From Gemmatimonadales bacterium (GTDB lineage: Bacteria; Gemmatimonadota; Gemmatimonadetes; Gemmatimonadales; GWC2-71-9), in NCBI GenBank assembly GCA_030699545.1, contig JAUYMC010000156.1, positions 1-34,992 on the forward strand: a stretch of 34,992 nucleotides of DNA, written 5' to 3'. The stretch's first letter is position 1; the number at the start of each line of letters is the position of its first letter. The position numbers and the translations under genes were made by a program. Of this stretch, positions 7,771 to 16,482 are shown piece by piece. Below the pieces are notes generated by a model, which made no database searches, was not told where the DNA came from, and saw nothing but the letters and a program-made list of their open reading frames with translations.

Positions 7771-10464
7771 GAACAGCGGCTGCGCGTAATCCCGCGCGGC
7801 CGCTTCGAACAATGGCAGCAGCTCGGCCTGGCCCGAGATGAGCCCGTCCCCATTGAGGTCGGCAAAGGCGCGGTAGCGCGGCGACTCGTAGGGAATCGGC
7901 TCGGGGTGTGCCTGATACGCCGCATTCGCCAGCGCCGCAATCTCCTGGTCACCGAGGTCCGGCTCTCCCGTATCGCGCCGCACCGCATCGATATTCCGCC
8001 GGTTCACGAGATTTCGTACATCCAGATACACGCTGCCCTGACGCCCCGCGATCCGCAGCGGTCGCCGCAGCAAGAGATCGATCGTCATCGTCGGCGGCAG
8101 CCGGTAGCTGTTCGGCAGGCCGATCAGGGTGTCGCCGGTCGCGTTGGTGCGGGTGAATGGGAGTCCCGAGCTGGCGCGCACGATCGTCGCCGCTTCCAGT
8201 CCGGCGAACGGCTGCAGGCCGGCGATGCGGGGGCCCGCGCCATCAGGGATCACGGCCTGACCGACGACGGTGAGCCCGTGCCGGCGGTCATAGTCGAGCG
8301 GAAACTGGACGCGCGCGGGATCGATCGTGTCGCCGGAGGGGCTCACGCGGATCCGCCGCACGAGCTGAAAGGCGTCGGTCGCGGTCGCGTTGGCCTGCTG
8401 GAGCGTGTAGGCGACGCGCACGCCCCACCAGCCGGTGAGCAGCCGCTCGACGATCACTTCCGCGCCCTTCACGGCGCCGAAATCGAGATTGCCGAAAATC
8501 GTCGAATCGGGGTCGACCCCGAGCGGCACCGACGCGACCAATCCGTCGAGCTGCTTGTTGAAGACGTTGATCCGCAGCGTGGTGATCGGGGACGGCCGCG
8601 CGCGCAGCGAGAACTCGTACTGGGTGGCCTGTTCGAAACCGAGATTGGGGTTTCCGCGGCGGAACCGGCCGGTGCGCAGCGTGTCGTCGAAGGCGGCATC
8701 CACCAGGTACTGGAAATCCGGCGCCTGCGAGAACCGGCCCCAGCTCGCCACGAATGTCGCGCCCTTCAGCACCGTCGAGAACCCGAGGCGGGGGTTGATG
8801 GTGCGCCGGGCGCCCGTCACCGACCCGGGCACGCCCGTCCCCGGGTCGAACTGATCGTAGCGGACGCCCAGCGTGACGACGAAGTCTGCGCCGTGCAGCT
8901 GTCCCTCCACATATCCGGCGGCGGACGTCGGCGAGAACCGCGACGCCGTCGCGGGCGGGACGCTGTCGCCCGTCGCGAGGTAGCCGAGCACGCGCTGAAA
9001 GGTGCGGACCTGTTGGCGCGATACCTCCGCGCCGAAGTACAGATCGGCGCGCGGACCGCCCACACTGAGGTCGAGCTGGCCGCGCAGCTCGCGGTAGCGG
9101 TTCCACGCGATTCCGCCGTTGGACCCGCCGCCCAGAAAGAACGCCGGGACGCCCCAGGGGGATCGGTCGGTGAAGTCGGGCGCGTTGAACCCCGCGATCG
9201 CCGCGCCCGCGGCGACGGTATCCTGGCGGCGCGCCACGTCTTCACCCACGAACCGGAACGGGCGCCCGCTGACGGCGCCGAACGTGTACGCGGGCTCCTC
9301 CTCGAGCAGACCGCGGGTGAAGTCGCGCGTGAAGTAGCCGGCGCGCACGTCCGCCGTGAACGTATTCGTCGCGCGCTGGAAATGGACGCCGAGTAGATTA
9401 CCGCTGACGCGGCGCGCGGGAGCCCAGCGCGTCTCGTACTTGTAGGCGGGATCGTACAGCAGCCGCTGATCCGCCGACCGGAGGCCAAAGACGCGGAGCG
9501 TGTGCGGACCGCCGAGCCCGAGCCGGAGCTTCAGCGCGGCGTCGAACCGCTCGCCGCTGTTGTGCGGCAGCAGCGTGGGATTGTCGGAGCGCGGGTCCCG
9601 CGGATCGGCCGGCGGCGGCGCATGGACCGGATCGGCATCGAGGCGCCCCTCCCCGTCGAACACGGCGACCACGCCGCCGTTCGACCCGAGCGGCCCCTCG
9701 ACGGTGACGACGGCGCGGTCGAGTCCGAGGTCGGCCGATCCCCACAGCGGCCGGTCCGTCTCGAACGCCGCGCGGCCGCGCCATTCATCGGCGCCGTCCT
9801 TCGTGACGACGTTGATCAATCCGGAGATGGCCTGGCCGTAGCGCGCGGAGAAGCCGTTCGTCGCCAGCGCGGCCTCGGTGAGGAGATCGGGAGGAATGCG
9901 CACGCCGAGCGGCCCGGTGGAGGCGTCCAGCTGGTTCTTGACCCCCAGCCCGTCGAGCACGAACGCCTGTTGGCCGAGCCGGCCGCCGCGATAGCTCTCG
10001 CCCACGGCGCCGGCCGAGAGCGCGACCGCCTCGTCGAGCGTCGTGACCGGAAAGCGGCGCAGCTCCTCCGCGCCGATCCGCTGCACGGTGGCCACCACCG
10101 CGGGATCGAGAATCGTGTCGGCGTGCGCCTCGATCACGACGGGCCGGTCGATCGTATAGATGTCGACGACGAAGTTGACGACCGAGAGCTGCCCCGCCCG
10201 CACGAGCACGCTGTCGCGGCCCACCGTCTCATAGCCGATGGCGCGCACCGTGACGCGATGCCAGCCGCTGCGGACCTCGCGAATTCGGTAATAGCCGGCG
10301 CTGTCCGTCGTCGCGAGCCAGCGGCCGTCGAGCGCGACCTGCGCGCCGGCGATGGGGACGGCGCGTTCGCGCTGGCGCACGTGGCCGCTGATCCAGCCGT
10401 TGGTCTGCGCCCCGGCGAGCGCGGGCAGCAGCGCGAGCGCCGCCAGCAGAACGGCCGGCTTCAT
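7720..10464 (-). CDS. TonB-dependent outer-membrane receptor with carboxypeptidase-regulatory N-terminal domain
   Basis: A 914-residue outer-membrane transporter. It has a signal peptide (MKPAVLLAALALLPALAGAQ), a CarboxypepD_reg-like beta-sandwich (about 25-105, GHVRQRERAVPIAGAQVALDG and SAGYYRIREVRSGWH), a plug domain (about 120-235, with LGQQAFVLDGL and SARYGQAISGLINVVTKDG), then a 22-strand-type barrel ending in the aromatic outer-membrane signature FRLGFELLF. An Asp-rich loop DLNGDGLISGQAE close to the C-terminus resembles a calcium-binding loop. The start overlaps the upstream lipoprotein stop as ATGA, so the two are co-translated. No SusD homologue is seen. The ligand is unknown; receptors with this domain order take up peptides, glycans or metal chelates. 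Confidence 0.93.
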   Translation of the reverse strand: MKPAVLLAALALLPALAGAQTNGWISGHVRQRERAVPIAGAQVALDGRWLATTDSAGYYRIREVRSGWHRVTVRAIGYETVGRDSVLVRAGQLSVVNFVVDIYTIDRPVVIEAHADTILDPAVVATVQRIGAEELRRFPVTTLDEAVALSAGAVGESYRGGRLGQQAFVLDGLGVKNQLDASTGPLGVRIPPDLLTEAALATNGFSARYGQAISGLINVVTKDGADEWRGRAAFETDRPLWGSADLGLDRAVVTVEGPLGSNGGVVAVFDGEGRLDADPVHAPPPADPRDPRSDNPTLLPHNSGERFDAALKLRLGLGGPHTLRVFGLRSADQRLLYDPAYKYETRWAPARRVSGNLLGVHFQRATNTFTADVRAGYFTRDFTRGLLEEEPAYTFGAVSGRPFRFVGEDVARRQDTVAAGAAIAGFNAPDFTDRSPWGVPAFFLGGGSNGGIAWNRYRELRGQLDLSVGGPRADLYFGAEVSRQQVRTFQRVLGYLATGDSVPPATASRFSPTSAAGYVEGQLHGADFVVTLGVRYDQFDPGTGVPGSVTGARRTINPRLGFSTVLKGATFVASWGRFSQAPDFQYLVDAAFDDTLRTGRFRRGNPNLGFEQATQYEFSLRARPSPITTLRINVFNKQLDGLVASVPLGVDPDSTIFGNLDFGAVKGAEVIVERLLTGWWGVRVAYTLQQANATATDAFQLVRRIRVSPSGDTIDPARVQFPLDYDRRHGLTVVGQAVIPDGAGPRIAGLQPFAGLEAATIVRASSGLPFTRTNATGDTLIGLPNSYRLPPTMTIDLLLRRPLRIAGRQGSVYLDVRNLVNRRNIDAVRRDTGEPDLGDQEIAALANAAYQAHPEPIPYESPRYRAFADLNGDGLISGQAELLPLFEAAARDYAQPLFSFGPPRMFRLGFELLF

Positions 10465-11525
10465 GGGACGTCCGCCAGCCAGACGTCGGAACGGCCGGCC
10501 GTCCAGTCTTCGTACACGACGCGCGTGCCGTCCGGCGACAGTGCGGGCCTCCGAAACCGTGATGTATCGGCGCCCAGCACACTCTCGGCGCCGGTCGCCA
10601 GAATCACGAATCGCACCGGCCCGCCGTTATCGACCTGACTCGGTCCGAGAATCGAATCGGCCACAAAGAAAACGTCGCCGCCGACGACGGCGGCCAGACG
10701 TCCGGCCGCCACCGACACGTCCCGCGCGATGCCGGACGCGCCAAAGTCGTGCACGGTGGCGGTGTCGCCGCTCGAAAGCGCGTAGCGATACACGCGCGAG
10801 TCGCCGTTGCGTGTGACGTAAATGGTGTCGGGGGATGCACTGACGGCGGCGGACGAAACGGAATCCGTGCCCGCCAGCTCGGTCAGGACCGGCACGCTCC
10901 CGCTGAACTCGATCGTCACGAGTCGCAGGCCGGTGCGCACGGTGTCCGGTGCGCATGATGAGCACGGCTTCGGATACCTGACGCGTTGCGCCAGGAACAT
11001 CAGGCGTGTGCTGCCCAGCCAGGCGATACTCGCGACCGCCTCGTAGGGGCCGTCCGATACGCTATAGGGCAGCGGGCGCAGCACTCGGGCGCCGGACGGA
11101 TCCTCCAGCGTCCCGACGACGAGGGCCTGCGCATCAGGCCCGATCGGGACGGGGAATCGATGCGATGCGGCGCGGGCATACGCGACGCGGCCGTCCGGCC
11201 CGAACGCCGCCCCTTCGAACACGTCGAGTGAGTCGTTGGCGGCCGTCGTGCGGCACGAGTAGACCGCAACCGCGCCACCCCCTGCCGGCTGGACGGCCAG
11301 GCAACGGTCCCGATCCGCCCGATCCTGGCGTTCCGCGCTATACACGATGGCGCCATCGGGACGCCACGCTGGTCCGATATCCTCACCGACGTTGTACGTC
11401 AGCTGCACCAGCGGCCCCGAGGTACGCGGGCCGTCCGGGCCGTAGGCGCCCGGGCGAAACGGTTCGCTGTGGTCGCAAGCCGAAACGCCGGCGGCCACAA
11501 AGAGGAGACAGCGGACGTTCAGCAC
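10461..11525 (-). CDS. Beta-propeller lipoprotein (WD40/TolB-like repeats)
   Basis: A 354-residue protein with a short signal and lipobox (LLFVAAGVSAC, acylated Cys about residue 17). The repeats resemble TolB/PD40 propeller blades: IGPAWRPDGAIVYSAER, EGAAFGPDGRVAYAR, VSASPDTIYVTRNGD and a closing PALSPDGTRVVYEDW. The start is GTG with no Shine-Dalgarno; TAGATT lies 9 nt upstream, which supports a leaderless start here. It is the first gene of a two-gene operon and overlaps the TonB-receptor start by 4 nt, so a role as a surface or periplasmic partner of that receptor is a reasonable inference, unproven. Confidence 0.85.
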   Translation of the reverse strand: MLNVRCLLFVAAGVSACDHSEPFRPGAYGPDGPRTSGPLVQLTYNVGEDIGPAWRPDGAIVYSAERQDRADRDRCLAVQPAGGGAVAVYSCRTTAANDSLDVFEGAAFGPDGRVAYARAASHRFPVPIGPDAQALVVGTLEDPSGARVLRPLPYSVSDGPYEAVASIAWLGSTRLMFLAQRVRYPKPCSSCAPDTVRTGLRLVTIEFSGSVPVLTELAGTDSVSSAAVSASPDTIYVTRNGDSRVYRYALSSGDTATVHDFGASGIARDVSVAAGRLAAVVGGDVFFVADSILGPSQVDNGGPVRFVILATGAESVLGADTSRFRRPALSPDGTRVVYEDWTAGRSDVWLADVP

Positions 11526-11534
11526 TGGGGTCCG

Positions 11535-11559
11535 AATCTACCCGCGCCGCGTGTAGATT
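11535..11559. promoter_or_regulatory. Back-to-back divergent promoters with twin TAGATT boxes
   Basis: TAGATT occurs on the minus strand at 11540-11535, 9 nt before the GTG of the lipoprotein gene, and on the plus strand at 11554-11559, about 31 nt before the M1 peptidase ATG. The boxes are 13 bp apart, so each lies in the other's -35 zone and simultaneous firing is probably limited. Confidence 0.45.
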
Positions 11560-11590
11560 CCACCGTCGGCCCACACAACAGGAGACGGGA

Positions 11591-13540
11591 ATGATCGTGT
11601 CGCTCGTGCTCGCCCTGCAGCAGGCACCGCTGCCGCCGCTGCCCCCCGCGTGGACGGATACATCGCCGTTCCGCCGTCTCGACCTTCCCGCGCCGAATCT
11701 GATCCGCCAGGGATCGGGCGCGCCCGGTCCCGAGTACTGGCAGCAGCGGGCCGACTATACGATCGCCGTCACGCTCGACACCGCCCGCCACGCGATCAGC
11801 GGCCGGGAAACGATCCGCTACACCAACAACTCGCCCGACACCCTGCGACATCTCTGGCTGCAGCTCGATCAGAACGTGTTCCGCGACGACAGCCGGGGGG
11901 CGTTGCTCAATCCGCCCGACGCCCGCTTCGCGGCGCGGGGATTTCAAGGCGGTTTCGCGCTGGACGGGCTGAGCGCCGTCCGGCCGTCGGGCCGTCAGTC
12001 CGTCCGGCGCGTGCCGTTGCAGAGTATCGAGAACGGGACCCTCCTCAAGGTGCTGCTCGACCGGCCCCTCGCGCCCCGCGGCAACGTCTCGCTCGAGCTG
12101 GGCTTTTCGTTTCAGGTGCCGCAGCATGGCGCCGATCGCATGGGCCGCGAGCAATTCCCCGAAGGCTGGCTGTACGAAATCGCCCAATGGTACCCGCGCG
12201 TCGCGGTCTACGACGACGTGCGCGGCTGGAACACCGAGCAGTACCTCGGCCAGGGCGAGTTCTATCTCGAGTACGGTGACTTCGATTTCGCGATCACGGT
12301 GCCCCGCGGCTTCATCGTCGCCGGGACGGGCACGCTCGTGAATCCCACCGAGGTGCTCACGGCGGCGCAGCGGGCCCGGCTGGCGCGCGCGCTGCGCTCC
12401 GACACCACCATCGCGATCATCGCCAAGGACGAAGTCGGCCGGCCCGCGACGCGCCCGGTGGGAACCGCCCCCACGCTGACGTGGCGCTTCACGGCGAAGA
12501 ATGTGCGGGATGTGGCGTGGGCCACCGCGCCCAACTTCATTTGGGACGCGAGCGGCTGGAACGGCATCCTGATGCAGTCGTTCTATCCGCCCGTCGCCGA
12601 TTCGCTGTGGCGGGAATCCACGCGCATGGTCCGGCAATCGATCAAGCACTACGCGGAGAAGTGGTTCATGTATCCCTATCCCACCGCCATCAACGTGAAC
12701 GGACCGGTCGGCGGGATGGAGTATCCGATGATCGTGTTCTGCGCGAATCGCACGAGCCGCGAGGGGCTGTACGGTGTCACGTCGCACGAGCTCGGGCACG
12801 AGTGGTTCCCGATGGCGGTCGGCAACAACGAGCGGCTGCACGCCTGGATGGACGAAGGGTTCAACAGCTTCATCAACATCTACGCCGCCCGCGAGTACTT
12901 CCCCGACCGCGACTGGCTGCGGACGCGGGGTCAGGCTGCGGCGTGGGCCGAGTTTGCCGCCACCGGCCGCGACCAGCCGCCGATGCTGCCCCCCGACCGG
13001 ATCACGCCGCAGCTGCTGGGGCAGATCGCGTACACCAAGCCGGCGGTCGGGCTCTATCTCCTGCGCCATCAGATCGCCGACTCCGCGCGCTTCGATGCGG
13101 CGTTCCGCGAGTACATCCGCCGCTGGATCTTCAAGCATCCCACGCCGGCGGATTTCTTCCGGTCGATGGAGGACGGCCTGGGCGAGGATCTGTCGTGGTT
13201 CTGGCGCGGGTGGTTTTACCGGACGGACGTCGTCGACCTGGCGGTGGACTCCGTCCGCACCCGGCGCGACTCGACCGGGACTCTGACCGGCATCTTCCTC
13301 TCGAGCCCCGGCGGCCTGCCCATGCCCGTGCAGATGCGGCTCGGCTTTGCCGACGGCACGTCGGAGGACGTCCGGCTTCCCGTCGAAGCGTGGTACGAGG
13401 GGCGGCGCTTTCTCTACGTCCGGCGGTTCGCGAGCGAGCTGATCAGCGTGGACATCGATCCGGCGCGGGATTTTCCCGACGTGCGGCGCGGCAATAACGG
13501 ATGGAGCAAATCGCCGGCGCGCCCGCCGGCCCAGCCTTGA
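11591..13540 (+). CDS. M1-family zinc metallopeptidase (aminopeptidase N-like)
   Basis: A 649-residue protein with the gluzincin site HELGH at 399-403 and the third ligand E422, giving the exact HExxH-x18-E spacing of family M1. The substrate-anchoring GxMEN motif is replaced by GGMEY about 25 residues before the HExxH, as in many bacterial M1 proteins of this subgroup. The N-terminal saddle-like beta domain (about 45-270) starts YTIAVTLDTARHAISGRETI. ATG 11591 is chosen over the track's 11006 because GGAGA precedes it and upstream sequence belongs to the divergent lipoprotein gene. The N-terminus MIVSLVLALQQAPLP is a very short hydrophobic segment without a basic n-region, so export is likely but not certain. 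It probably hydrolyses peptides at the cell envelope. Confidence 0.93.
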   Translation: MIVSLVLALQQAPLPPLPPAWTDTSPFRRLDLPAPNLIRQGSGAPGPEYWQQRADYTIAVTLDTARHAISGRETIRYTNNSPDTLRHLWLQLDQNVFRDDSRGALLNPPDARFAARGFQGGFALDGLSAVRPSGRQSVRRVPLQSIENGTLLKVLLDRPLAPRGNVSLELGFSFQVPQHGADRMGREQFPEGWLYEIAQWYPRVAVYDDVRGWNTEQYLGQGEFYLEYGDFDFAITVPRGFIVAGTGTLVNPTEVLTAAQRARLARALRSDTTIAIIAKDEVGRPATRPVGTAPTLTWRFTAKNVRDVAWATAPNFIWDASGWNGILMQSFYPPVADSLWRESTRMVRQSIKHYAEKWFMYPYPTAINVNGPVGGMEYPMIVFCANRTSREGLYGVTSHELGHEWFPMAVGNNERLHAWMDEGFNSFINIYAAREYFPDRDWLRTRGQAAAWAEFAATGRDQPPMLPPDRITPQLLGQIAYTKPAVGLYLLRHQIADSARFDAAFREYIRRWIFKHPTPADFFRSMEDGLGEDLSWFWRGWFYRTDVVDLAVDSVRTRRDSTGTLTGIFLSSPGGLPMPVQMRLGFADGTSEDVRLPVEAWYEGRRFLYVRRFASELISVDIDPARDFPDVRRGNNGWSKSPARPPAQP

Positions 13541-13553
13541 CGCGCGGGCCGAT

Positions 13554-13811
13554 CTAGAAGTCGGGGTGCATCAGGATCGCGCGGACCAGATCGTCGAACG
13601 GCCTGGACTCCGCCACGACGTTGCCGTCGGCATCGGTGCGCACGTTCCACGAGCACAGCTCGTTCAGCGCAGTCGCTTCTTCGTATGTAAGACGCAGGAC
13701 GTATCCGCCGTCCCGACGCTGCGCGGTGTCCAGTACGTTGCGGAGCACGTCGGGGAGGTGCTTCGCGGTGCGCACCACTTCGTACTGTTGGCTGGTCACG
13801 GGCAGATCCAT
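13554..13811 (-). CDS. Small conserved hypothetical protein
   Basis: An 85-residue soluble protein (MDLPVTSQQYEVVRTAKHL, then LRLTYEEATALNELCSW). I do not recognise the family. Residues 1-60 look alpha/beta and charged, with no signal peptide or membrane helix; one cysteine. It fills the gap between the convergent M1 gene and the divergent FabH-like gene. AAGATT 5 nt before the ATG resembles the leaderless start pattern. Coding potential is supported by the ordinary amino-acid composition, unlike the R/A/P-rich shadow frames around it. Confidence 0.65.
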   Translation of the reverse strand: MDLPVTSQQYEVVRTAKHLPDVLRNVLDTAQRRDGGYVLRLTYEEATALNELCSWNVRTDADGNVVAESRPFDDLVRAILMHPDF

Positions 13812-13816
13812 GCGCT

Positions 13817-13830
13817 AATCTTGGTACCTT
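13817..13830. promoter_or_regulatory. Divergent -10 boxes between small protein and FabH-like gene
   Basis: AATCTT at 13817-13822 reads AAGATT on the minus strand, 5 nt before the ATG at 13811. TACCTT at 13825-13830 faces the FabH-like gene and would leave a leader of about 33 nt before its ATG at 13871. Confidence 0.4.
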
Positions 13831-13870
13831 CGCACCGCCACCCGCAACCGCCGCCAACCCGGGATACCGC

Positions 13871-14872
13871 ATGCGCCGGACCGAGTTCCTCTCCACAGGC
13901 TTTCACGTGCCCGCGCGCGTCGTCACCAACGACGATCTCGCGAAGATCATGGACACCTCGGAGGAATGGATCGTGCAGCGCAGCGGGATCAAGACGCGGC
14001 GCTGGGTGAGCGAGGGAGACACCGGCGTCTCGCTCGCCCGGGAAGCGTCGCTCAAGGCCCTCGCCAAGGCCGGGCTCACGCCGCGGGACCTCGACTGCAT
14101 CATCTACTGCACCTGCACGCCCGATCACTTTGAGCCGGGCAACGGGGTCTTTTTGCAGCGCGAGCTGGGGATCACCGACATTCCCGCTTTGGATGTCCGC
14201 AATCAGTGCAGCGGGTTCATCTACGGGCTCTCCATCGCCGACGCCTGGATCCGCACCGGCCAGTACCGGCGGATTCTGCTGGTGGGGGCCGAGGTGCATT
14301 CGCGGGGGCTGGACAAGACCACGCGCGGCCGCGACACCGCGGTGCTGTTCGGCGATGGTGCCGGCGCGGTGGTGCTGGGCCCCCTCGACGGCAACGGCGC
14401 GGGACGCGGCGTGCTCTCCACGCACATCTTCGCCGACGGCCGCTACGCCGAGAAGTTGTGGGTCGATGGTCCGGGCCTGGCGCACGATCCCTACGTCAGC
14501 GTCGAAATGCTGGAGCAGGGCCTGCATCGCGCGGTGATGGAAGGGCGGGAGGTCTTCAAGTTCGCGTCGATCAAGATGCCGGAATCGGTCGGGATCGCGC
14601 TCGCCGCGAACCAGCTGAAGCCGGGCGACATCAAGCTGCTGGTGCCGCACCAGGCGAACCTGCGCATCATCGAGATGGTCCAGAAGGCCGCCGGGCTGCG
14701 CGACGATCAGGTCTACATCAACATCCAGCGCTACGGCAACACCACGGCGGCGTCCATCCCCATCGCGCTCGACGAAGCGCTCGCCGAACACCGCCTCGCC
14801 CGCGGCGACCTGCTGGTCCTCACCGCGTTCGGCTCCGGGTTCACCTGGGGCAGCGCCGCTATCCGTTGGTGA
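13871..14872 (+). CDS. 3-oxoacyl-ACP synthase III (FabH-like ketoacyl synthase)
   Basis: A 333-residue thiolase-fold condensing enzyme with the complete KAS III triad: Cys113 in RNQCSGFIYGL, His260 in VPHQANLRI and Asn290 in YGNTTAASIP. The N-terminus STGFHVPARVVTNDDLAKI, then TSEEWIVQRSGIKTR, and the C-terminus LLVLTAFGSGFTWGSA are typical of FabH, which condenses an acyl-CoA starter with malonyl-ACP to begin fatty-acid synthesis. It stands alone here, with no fabD, fabG or acpP beside it, so it could instead be a FabH-like enzyme for a special starter or for a secondary lipid. The final triad geometry argues for a condensing enzyme rather than a decarboxylating or acyltransfer relative. Confidence 0.93.
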   Translation: MRRTEFLSTGFHVPARVVTNDDLAKIMDTSEEWIVQRSGIKTRRWVSEGDTGVSLAREASLKALAKAGLTPRDLDCIIYCTCTPDHFEPGNGVFLQRELGITDIPALDVRNQCSGFIYGLSIADAWIRTGQYRRILLVGAEVHSRGLDKTTRGRDTAVLFGDGAGAVVLGPLDGNGAGRGVLSTHIFADGRYAEKLWVDGPGLAHDPYVSVEMLEQGLHRAVMEGREVFKFASIKMPESVGIALAANQLKPGDIKLLVPHQANLRIIEMVQKAAGLRDDQVYINIQRYGNTTAASIPIALDEALAEHRLARGDLLVLTAFGSGFTWGSAAIRW

Positions 14873-15017
14873 GGTCGGCCGCTTTCAATTCGCGCAGCGA
14901 GCAGGTACGCCAGCTGGAGTCGCGCATCGCTGTAGCGGGGCGGCATGGGCCAGATTTGCGGACGAAACGGCTCCCCCGCAAGTTGCGTACGGAGAAAGGT
15001 TCACTCGGAGACACCTT

Positions 15018-15281
15018 ATGATCGGATTGGCTCTCGCCGTGGCGGCACTCGCCGGCGGCTTTCTCGTGTCCCGCGACTTCGTCAGGCGGAAGCTCCGCTA
15101 CGTCGACGCCGTGCGCAAACCTTCCGCGCCGCTGATCGCGGGCGCCGCCGCGGCCGCCGTCGTCTTGCCGGTGGCGCTGCTGCCGATCGTGACCGTCGGT
15201 ACCGCGGTGGCCTTCGGGGTGGGCGTCGCCGGCGGCGTGGCGAGCGGGCGCTCGGCACCGCCCCCCGAGACACCGGTCTAG
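15018..15281 (+). CDS. Small membrane protein of unknown function
   Basis: An 87-residue protein with two or three hydrophobic stretches (IGLALAVAALAGGFLVS; LIAGAAAAAVVLPVALLPIVTVG; TAVAFGVGVAGGVASG) around a basic loop FVRRKLRYVDAVRK. CGGAG lies about 8 nt before the ATG. The 145 bp between it and the FabH-like gene hold nothing I can assign. Its TAG stop overlaps the TAG of the convergent HD-domain gene in a CTAG palindrome. I do not recognise a family. Confidence 0.6.
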   Translation: MIGLALAVAALAGGFLVSRDFVRRKLRYVDAVRKPSAPLIAGAAAAAVVLPVALLPIVTVGTAVAFGVGVAGGVASGRSAPPPETPV

Positions 15282-16204
15282 CCGGCGCTCACGGCCTTGG
15301 CGGGAGCGGCGAGCTCGGGGCGGCCCGCCACCACCCGCAGCGCGCGCACCGGCTCCCGCGCGAATGTCTTCCCCGCCCCCTTCTCCACTTCCTCGAGCGC
15401 GTTCCAGCGGGTGAACGCCTGACGCACCGGCGTCGCCATCTGCAGCGTTTCGAACGCATCGGCGACCGCCAGGATCTTGACGGTCAGGGGAATCGGCAGC
15501 GCCTCGATGTCCCAGTCGTCGCCGACGACTTCGTAGTAGTGCGTATACTCCGCGATGATCTCCGCCGCGCCGCGCAGCGCGCTCGCCACGGTGACCCGCG
15601 CGTCCGTCACCGACCGTGACAGGAGCCGCAGCACCCGCTGGTCGGCCGTGCCGACTTCGTGCAGCAGCGCCGCGATCCGCAGGTTTTCGAGCTCCCGTTC
15701 GGACAGCTTGAGCGCGGCGCCCATCGCGGCCGCCAGGTCCGCGACGCGGGTCGAGTGCCCTTGCTGGTTGTTCTCGGTGGACTCGATGTGGAAGGTGAGC
15801 ACCTCGAGCGTCGCGAGGTAGGCATTGCGCAGGTCCGCGAGCCGGGCGGCGCGCTGTTCGGCCAGCCCGCCCACGACGTACCCCGTGAGGATCAGGAATC
15901 CTCCCCAGGGGATGATCGTCAGCAGCGCGTCCTCGGTCAGCCCGGCCTCCATCCCCAGTCCCTCGAAGGCCTGGAAGAAGAACACCAGGGCCCCCACAAA
16001 CACCCCGGCGAACACCGCAAAGCGGCGCCCGCCGAAGAATCCGGCGAGGATGATCGGCAGATAATAGAAGCTGAGAAAGGCGAATTTCCGGTCGATCAGG
16101 TAATTGATCGCCAAGAGGGACGCGACCAGCAGCAGAACGAAGAGCCGCTCGAAGTTCCGAAAGAAGAACTGCTTGGCGCGCTCGAGCGTCCGGTCGGTGA
16201 CCAT
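15278..16204 (-). CDS. Membrane protein with degenerate HD-GYP domain
   Basis: A 308-residue protein. The first 120 or so residues hold about four membrane segments (LFVLLLVASLLAINYLI; YLPIILAGFFGG; FAVFAGVFVGALVFFF; IIPWGGFLILTGYVVGG), followed by a coiled linker and an HD-GYP-like domain (GHSTRVADLAAAMGAALKLS). The metal-binding HDxGK of active cyclic-di-GMP phosphodiesterases reads HEVGT here, and the HHE..DGxGYP loop is gone (EYTHYYEVVGDDWD, then IPLTVKILAVADAF), so it is probably inactive. ATG 16204 is preferred over the TTG at 16240 because CACTTT precedes it by 7 nt. It faces away from the polysaccharide operon and may act as a receptor or scaffold for its control. Confidence 0.8.
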   Translation of the reverse strand: MVTDRTLERAKQFFFRNFERLFVLLLVASLLAINYLIDRKFAFLSFYYLPIILAGFFGGRRFAVFAGVFVGALVFFFQAFEGLGMEAGLTEDALLTIIPWGGFLILTGYVVGGLAEQRAARLADLRNAYLATLEVLTFHIESTENNQQGHSTRVADLAAAMGAALKLSERELENLRIAALLHEVGTADQRVLRLLSRSVTDARVTVASALRGAAEIIAEYTHYYEVVGDDWDIEALPIPLTVKILAVADAFETLQMATPVRQAFTRWNALEEVEKGAGKTFAREPVRALRVVAGRPELAAPAKAVSAG

Positions 16205-16268
16205 GGCGGCCAAAGTGGGGAATTCGGCTGCAATCTGCAAGCCGAACCCCTAATTGGCGGGGAACCGC

Positions 16269-16469
16269 TCACCGATCGCCGTCGGCGTCGCCCGGCGCAT
16301 CCGACCGGTCGAAACCGGCGCACCGGCGCACCGGTAACGCCGGGTAGCGCGGAAAGCTCGGGTCGGTATCCGCCCGGAGGCACCGGAGGAACACCGACCC
16401 GCGCCGGGTCGTCACCCGCCGCATCCAGCGGCAGTCCGCGCACAGGCCAGGCGGCGTGGGATCGATCAT
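16269..16469 (-). CDS. Small Cys-rich protein, possible zinc-binding
   Basis: A 66-residue protein hidden in the track inside a spurious 343-residue antisense ORF (16269-17300). From ATG 16469 it reads MIDPTPPGLCADCRWMRRVT, then RGSVFLRC, TDPSFPRYPALPV and RRCAGF. The four cysteines (10, 13, 30, 50) are spaced like a small zinc ribbon, and the block C-x2-C...RGS.F..C...DP.FPRYP.LPV..C.G resembles a family of tiny conserved bacterial proteins I have seen without a function. TAGCTT lies 13 nt upstream and overlaps the divergent promoter of the Hpt-REC operon. It could be cotranscribed with the HD-domain gene, which starts 65 bp downstream. The gene is well supported; its role is unknown. Confidence 0.75.
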   Translation of the reverse strand: MIDPTPPGLCADCRWMRRVTTRRGSVFLRCLRADTDPSFPRYPALPVRRCAGFDRSDAPGDADGDR

Positions 16470-16482
16470 TAGGCCAACGGAC

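Noticed and set aside
7906-9396. 496-residue plus-strand ORF inside the TonB-receptor gene
   Set aside because: Shadow frame with R/E/A/G-rich low-information sequence; the minus strand encodes a complete receptor.
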